A stretch of 64,000 bases of DNA from NCBI GenBank assembly GCA_035487355.1, contig DATHMF010000002.1, forward strand, positions 1-64,000. Reading direction: 5' to 3'. The position numbers and the translations under genes are program-made. How positions within the stretch are numbered: the first letter of the stretch is position 1; each line of letters begins with the position of its first letter. Source of the DNA: Terriglobales bacterium. GTDB lineage: Bacteria > Acidobacteriota > Terriglobia > Terriglobales > Acidobacteriaceae. The notes under the pieces were generated by a model, which was given only the letters and a program-made list of their open reading frames with translations, did not search any database and had not been told where the DNA came from. This document shows positions 61,017 through 64,000 of the stretch, in pieces.

Positions 61017-63428
61017 ATGGGCGACGTTGAAGTTACCGAGCAAGCACTCCCGGCGAAGCAGAACGCGATAACGCACAAACCTTTGAGCGCTGAAGAAGCC
61101 CGCAAGTTAGATGCCTACTGGCGTGCCGCTAATTACCTATCGGTTGGACAGATCTATTTGAAGGAGAATCCTTGCCTGGAGCGGCCTCTCACTCTGGAAG
61201 ACATCAAGCCGCGTTTGCTTGGCCATTGGGGCACGACGCCGGGGCTCAATTTTGTTTACGTGCATCTGAACCGCCTGATTGTGCAAAACGATCTCAACAT
61301 GATCTACATCATCGGACCCGGGCACGGCGGGCCCGGAATCGTTGCCCACACATACCTTGAGGGTTCTTACACCGAGATTTATCCGCATATTGAACAAAAT
61401 CGTGACGGAATGAAGCGACTTTTCCGGCAATTTTCCTGGCCTTATGGAATTCCCAGCCACGTGGCGCCGGAAACTCCTGGCTCGATCCATGAAGGTGGTG
61501 AATTGGGTTATTCGTTGCTGCATGCCTACGGAGCTGCACTGGATAATCCGGACCTGATTGTGGCCTGTGTGGTTGGCGACGGAGAAGCCGAGACCGGCGC
61601 CTGCGCCACGAGCTGGCACTCTAACAAGTTCCTGAATCCGGTGCATGATGGCGCTGTGCTGCCGATCCTGCATCTGAACGGCTACAAGATTGCCAATCCG
61701 ACGGTCCTGGATCGCATCAGCGAAGACGAGCTACTGCAACTGTTCCGCGGATATGGATATGAACCGTTTGTGATCTCAAGCACCGAGACGCCTGATATTC
61801 ATCAGGCGATGGCGGCGACGCTCGATAAGATTCTTGAGGAAATTCGCTCCATCCAGGCACGTGCTCGCAAGAATGGCAAATTGGATCGTCCGCGCTGGCC
61901 TATGCTCATCCTTCGGACTCCTAAAGGTTGGACGGGTCCTAAAGAAGTAGATGGCAAGCCGGTTGAAGGCACTTGGCGTTCGCATCAGGTGCCGGTTACC
62001 GATCTCGCCAGCAATCCCGGTCATTTGCGCATCCTGGAAGATTGGCTTAGGAGCTACAAACCGGCGGAGCTGTTCGATGAGAACGGCAAGTTCCACTCCG
62101 AACTGGCGGAGACTGCGCCCAAGGGCCAACGCCGGATGGGAATGAATCCGCACGCGAATGGCGGTCTTTTGCTTCAGCCACTCACCATGCCACACTTCCG
62201 CGACTATGCGGTTGCGGTACCTAAACCGGGCGCGGTCGAGGGCGAAGCAACCCGCGTGTTGGGCCGCTTTCTGCGTGACGTCATGAAGCAAAATCAGGAT
62301 AAGAGGAACTTCCGTCTGTTTGGTCCGGACGAAACTTCCTCCAACCGTTTGGATGCTGTCTATGAAGCGACGGCTAAGCAATGGATGGCGGAAGTAAAAC
62401 CGGTCGACATAGATTTGGCCCCCGACGGCCGGGTCATGGAAGTTCTGAGTGAGCACATGTGCCAGGGATGGCTTGAGGGATATCTGCTCACCGGGCGGCA
62501 TGGATTCTTCTCCTGTTATGAGGCTTTCATCCACATCATTGACTCGATGTTCAACCAGCACGCCAAGTGGCTCAAGACAACGCGTCAGCTCACGTGGCGT
62601 AAACCCATTGCTTCACTCAACTATTTGCTCACCTCGCATGTCTGGCGGCAAGATCACAATGGGTTCTCGCATCAGGACCCCGGCTTCATTGATCACGTAG
62701 CTAACAAAAATGCCGATATCGTGCGCATCTATCTGCCGCCTGACGCCAACACTTTGCTCTCGGTCGCAGATCACTGCTTACGCAGCCGCCACTATGTGAA
62801 TCTCATCGTGGCTGGCAAGCAGCCGGCGCCGCAATGGCTTGATATGGATTCAGCGGTCCGGCATTGCACTGCCGGAGTGGGAGTCTGGGAGTGGGCGAGC
62901 AATGATGACGGCGATCCGGATGTCGTGATGGCCTGTGCCGGTGACGTACCCACGCTTGAGATCCTGGCAGCGGTTATGCTGCTGCGGGAGTCAATTCCGG
63001 ATATTCGTATCCGCGTCGTGAATGTCGTGGATCTTATGGCCTTGCAGCCGGCGAGCGAACATCCTCATGGATTGGCGGACGAAGATTTTGATGAGATATT
63101 CACTGCCGACCGTCCGGTTATCTTTGCTTATCATGGTTATGCGACGTTGATCCATCGGTTGACCTACCGCCGCCGCAATCATGACAACATCCACGTGCGC
63201 GGATATAAAGAAGAAGGCACCACCACGACACCCTTCGACATGGCTGTTCTCAACAATATGGACCGCTTTCAGCTTGCGCTCGATGCCGTGCGGCGCATCC
63301 CCAGACTTAAAGCCATGAACGAAAAAGCGACGCAGCGGTATTACGAGATCATGCAGCGCCACAAAATCTACGTCGCCGAGAACGGGGAAGACATGCCTGA
63401 AGTGAGCAACTGGAAGTGGTCGGCATAG
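61017..63428 (+). CDS. xfp: Xylulose-5-phosphate/fructose-6-phosphate phosphoketolase
   Basis: This 803-residue thiamine-diphosphate enzyme shows the phosphoketolase signatures: [37 protein letters not shown], the ThDP-binding GDGEAETG motif, and [20 protein letters not shown]. The length is typical of the family (about 790-825). It splits xylulose 5-phosphate with phosphate into acetyl phosphate and glyceraldehyde 3-phosphate. AGGA lies six bases before ATG 61017. Acetate kinase starts eight bases after the stop codon, so the pair forms the phosphoketolase-acetate shunt and connects to xylulose 5-phosphate made by XylB. Confidence 0.96.
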   Translation: MGDVEVTEQALPAKQNAITHKPLSAEEARKLDAYWRAANYLSVGQIYLKENPCLERPLTLEDIKPRLLGHWGTTPGLNFVYVHLNRLIVQNDLNMIYIIGPGHGGPGIVAHTYLEGSYTEIYPHIEQNRDGMKRLFRQFSWPYGIPSHVAPETPGSIHEGGELGYSLLHAYGAALDNPDLIVACVVGDGEAETGACATSWHSNKFLNPVHDGAVLPILHLNGYKIANPTVLDRISEDELLQLFRGYGYEPFVISSTETPDIHQAMAATLDKILEEIRSIQARARKNGKLDRPRWPMLILRTPKGWTGPKEVDGKPVEGTWRSHQVPVTDLASNPGHLRILEDWLRSYKPAELFDENGKFHSELAETAPKGQRRMGMNPHANGGLLLQPLTMPHFRDYAVAVPKPGAVEGEATRVLGRFLRDVMKQNQDKRNFRLFGPDETSSNRLDAVYEATAKQWMAEVKPVDIDLAPDGRVMEVLSEHMCQGWLEGYLLTGRHGFFSCYEAFIHIIDSMFNQHAKWLKTTRQLTWRKPIASLNYLLTSHVWRQDHNGFSHQDPGFIDHVANKNADIVRIYLPPDANTLLSVADHCLRSRHYVNLIVAGKQPAPQWLDMDSAVRHCTAGVGVWEWASNDDGDPDVVMACAGDVPTLEILAAVMLLRESIPDIRIRVVNVVDLMALQPASEHPHGLADEDFDEIFTADRPVIFAYHGYATLIHRLTYRRRNHDNIHVRGYKEEGTTTTPFDMAVLNNMDRFQLALDAVRRIPRLKAMNEKATQRYYEIMQRHKIYVAENGEDMPEVSNWKWSA

Positions 63429-63436
63429 CCCAGGCC

Positions 63437-64000
63437 ATGGAGATCGGACCGAATTCCCAAAAAAGAACGATTCTTGCCCTCAATAGTGGCTCTTCTTCTC
63501 TGAAACTCGGTCTGTATTCCTTGCAGGGAGCAAACGAAGAAACTCTAGCAACCGGAGCTGCCGAGGCTCTCGGAACAAAAGACGGCCGCGTGTGGATGCA
63601 GCAAGGCGAGAAGTTTCTCCTGAAAGAAAACCGCGCGTTTGCAACTTCGCGAGAAGCGGCAGACTTTTTAACTAAAACCCTCAGCGTTCATTCACTGCCC
63701 GAGCCTGAGGTTATTGGACATCGCATCGTGCACGGCGGGCCACGCCTGCGCGAGCACGTGCGCATCACGCCAGAAGTCCTCAAAGACCTGGAGGCGGCCA
63801 CTGTTTTCGCTCCGATTCATACTCCGCCTGCGCTTGAGGTAATTCGTTTTGCCATGGAACGCTTTCCTCGCCTGCCCAACGTCGCGTGCCTGGATACTGC
63901 ATTTCACCGCACGCTGCCTGAGCACGCCGCCCGGCTTCCTTTGCCAGCTCGTTTCTGGCAATCCGGCATCCGGCGATATGGATTTCACGGGCTCTCCTGC
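63437..64000 (+). CDS. ackA: Acetate kinase (3' end outside window)
   Basis: The 188 residues present begin MEIGPNSQKRTILALNSGSS, with the N-terminal acetate kinase phosphate-binding motif LNSGSSSLK. VIGHRIVHGG, APIHTPPALEVI, ACLDTAFHRTLP and RRYGFHGLS follow in the conserved order. The full protein should be about 400 residues. It converts acetyl phosphate and ADP to acetate and ATP. It lies eight bases downstream of xfp and is almost certainly co-transcribed. Confidence 0.94.
   Translation, partial: MEIGPNSQKRTILALNSGSSSLKLGLYSLQGANEETLATGAAEALGTKDGRVWMQQGEKFLLKENRAFATSREAADFLTKTLSVHSLPEPEVIGHRIVHGGPRLREHVRITPEVLKDLEAATVFAPIHTPPALEVIRFAMERFPRLPNVACLDTAFHRTLPEHAARLPLPARFWQSGIRRYGFHGLSC

Overview
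The window reads as chromosomal DNA of a polysaccharide-degrading member of the Acidobacteriota (class Terriglobia/Acidobacteriia, Koribacter- or Edaphobacter-like). This is inferred from three roughly 1,200-residue Oar-like TonB-dependent receptors with an N-terminal carboxypeptidase-regulatory-like domain, a large YD/RHS protein, the density of secreted glycoside hydrolases, and several families of short interspersed repeats. No rRNA, tRNA, CRISPR array or transposase was seen.

Region 1 (1-15.4 kb) is a polysaccharide-utilisation locus. It holds a truncated beta-propeller protein, a GH30 hydrolase, a LacI-type sensor lacking its DNA-binding domain, an MFS permease, a complete paralogous LacI repressor, a GH105 unsaturated-uronyl hydrolase, a GH5 glucanase with a ricin-type lectin domain, a membrane-anchored PL7-type lyase and a TonB receptor. 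A palindromic CG-centred operator (best copy AGACAAACGTTTGTCT) recurs in front of at least five of these genes and defines a local regulon.

Region 2 (15.4-24.2 kb) holds a gene for a 53-residue secreted micropeptide, a 2,032-residue RHS/YD protein, and a 1.7-kb repeat-rich stretch with a small cysteine-rich protein gene.

Region 3 (24.2-52.4 kb) is a near-complete xylan/glucuronoxylan pathway: GH3 beta-xylosidase, LacI regulator plus GH3 beta-glucosidase/xylosidase, the divergent xylFGH-xylB-xylA operon, TonB receptor, GH10 xylanase, GH67 alpha-glucuronidase, ROK (XylR-like) regulator, a third TonB receptor, an SDR dehydrogenase and an SGNH esterase. An 85-bp promoter/operator module is duplicated in front of xylF and the GH10 gene. 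The ROK gene has its own pair of operator-like sites.

Region 4 (52.4-64 kb) holds a P-loop kinase, Fpg/MutM, a large membrane protein flanked by dispersed repeats, and a central-carbon block: glycogen debranching enzyme, alpha-glucan phosphorylase, phosphoketolase and acetate kinase (cut by the window end). Xylose taken up by XylFGH and converted by XylA/XylB to xylulose 5-phosphate could be cleaved by the phosphoketolase to acetyl phosphate and then acetate plus ATP. The window may therefore encode a xylan-to-acetate route, although the physical link between regions 3 and 4 is only proximity.
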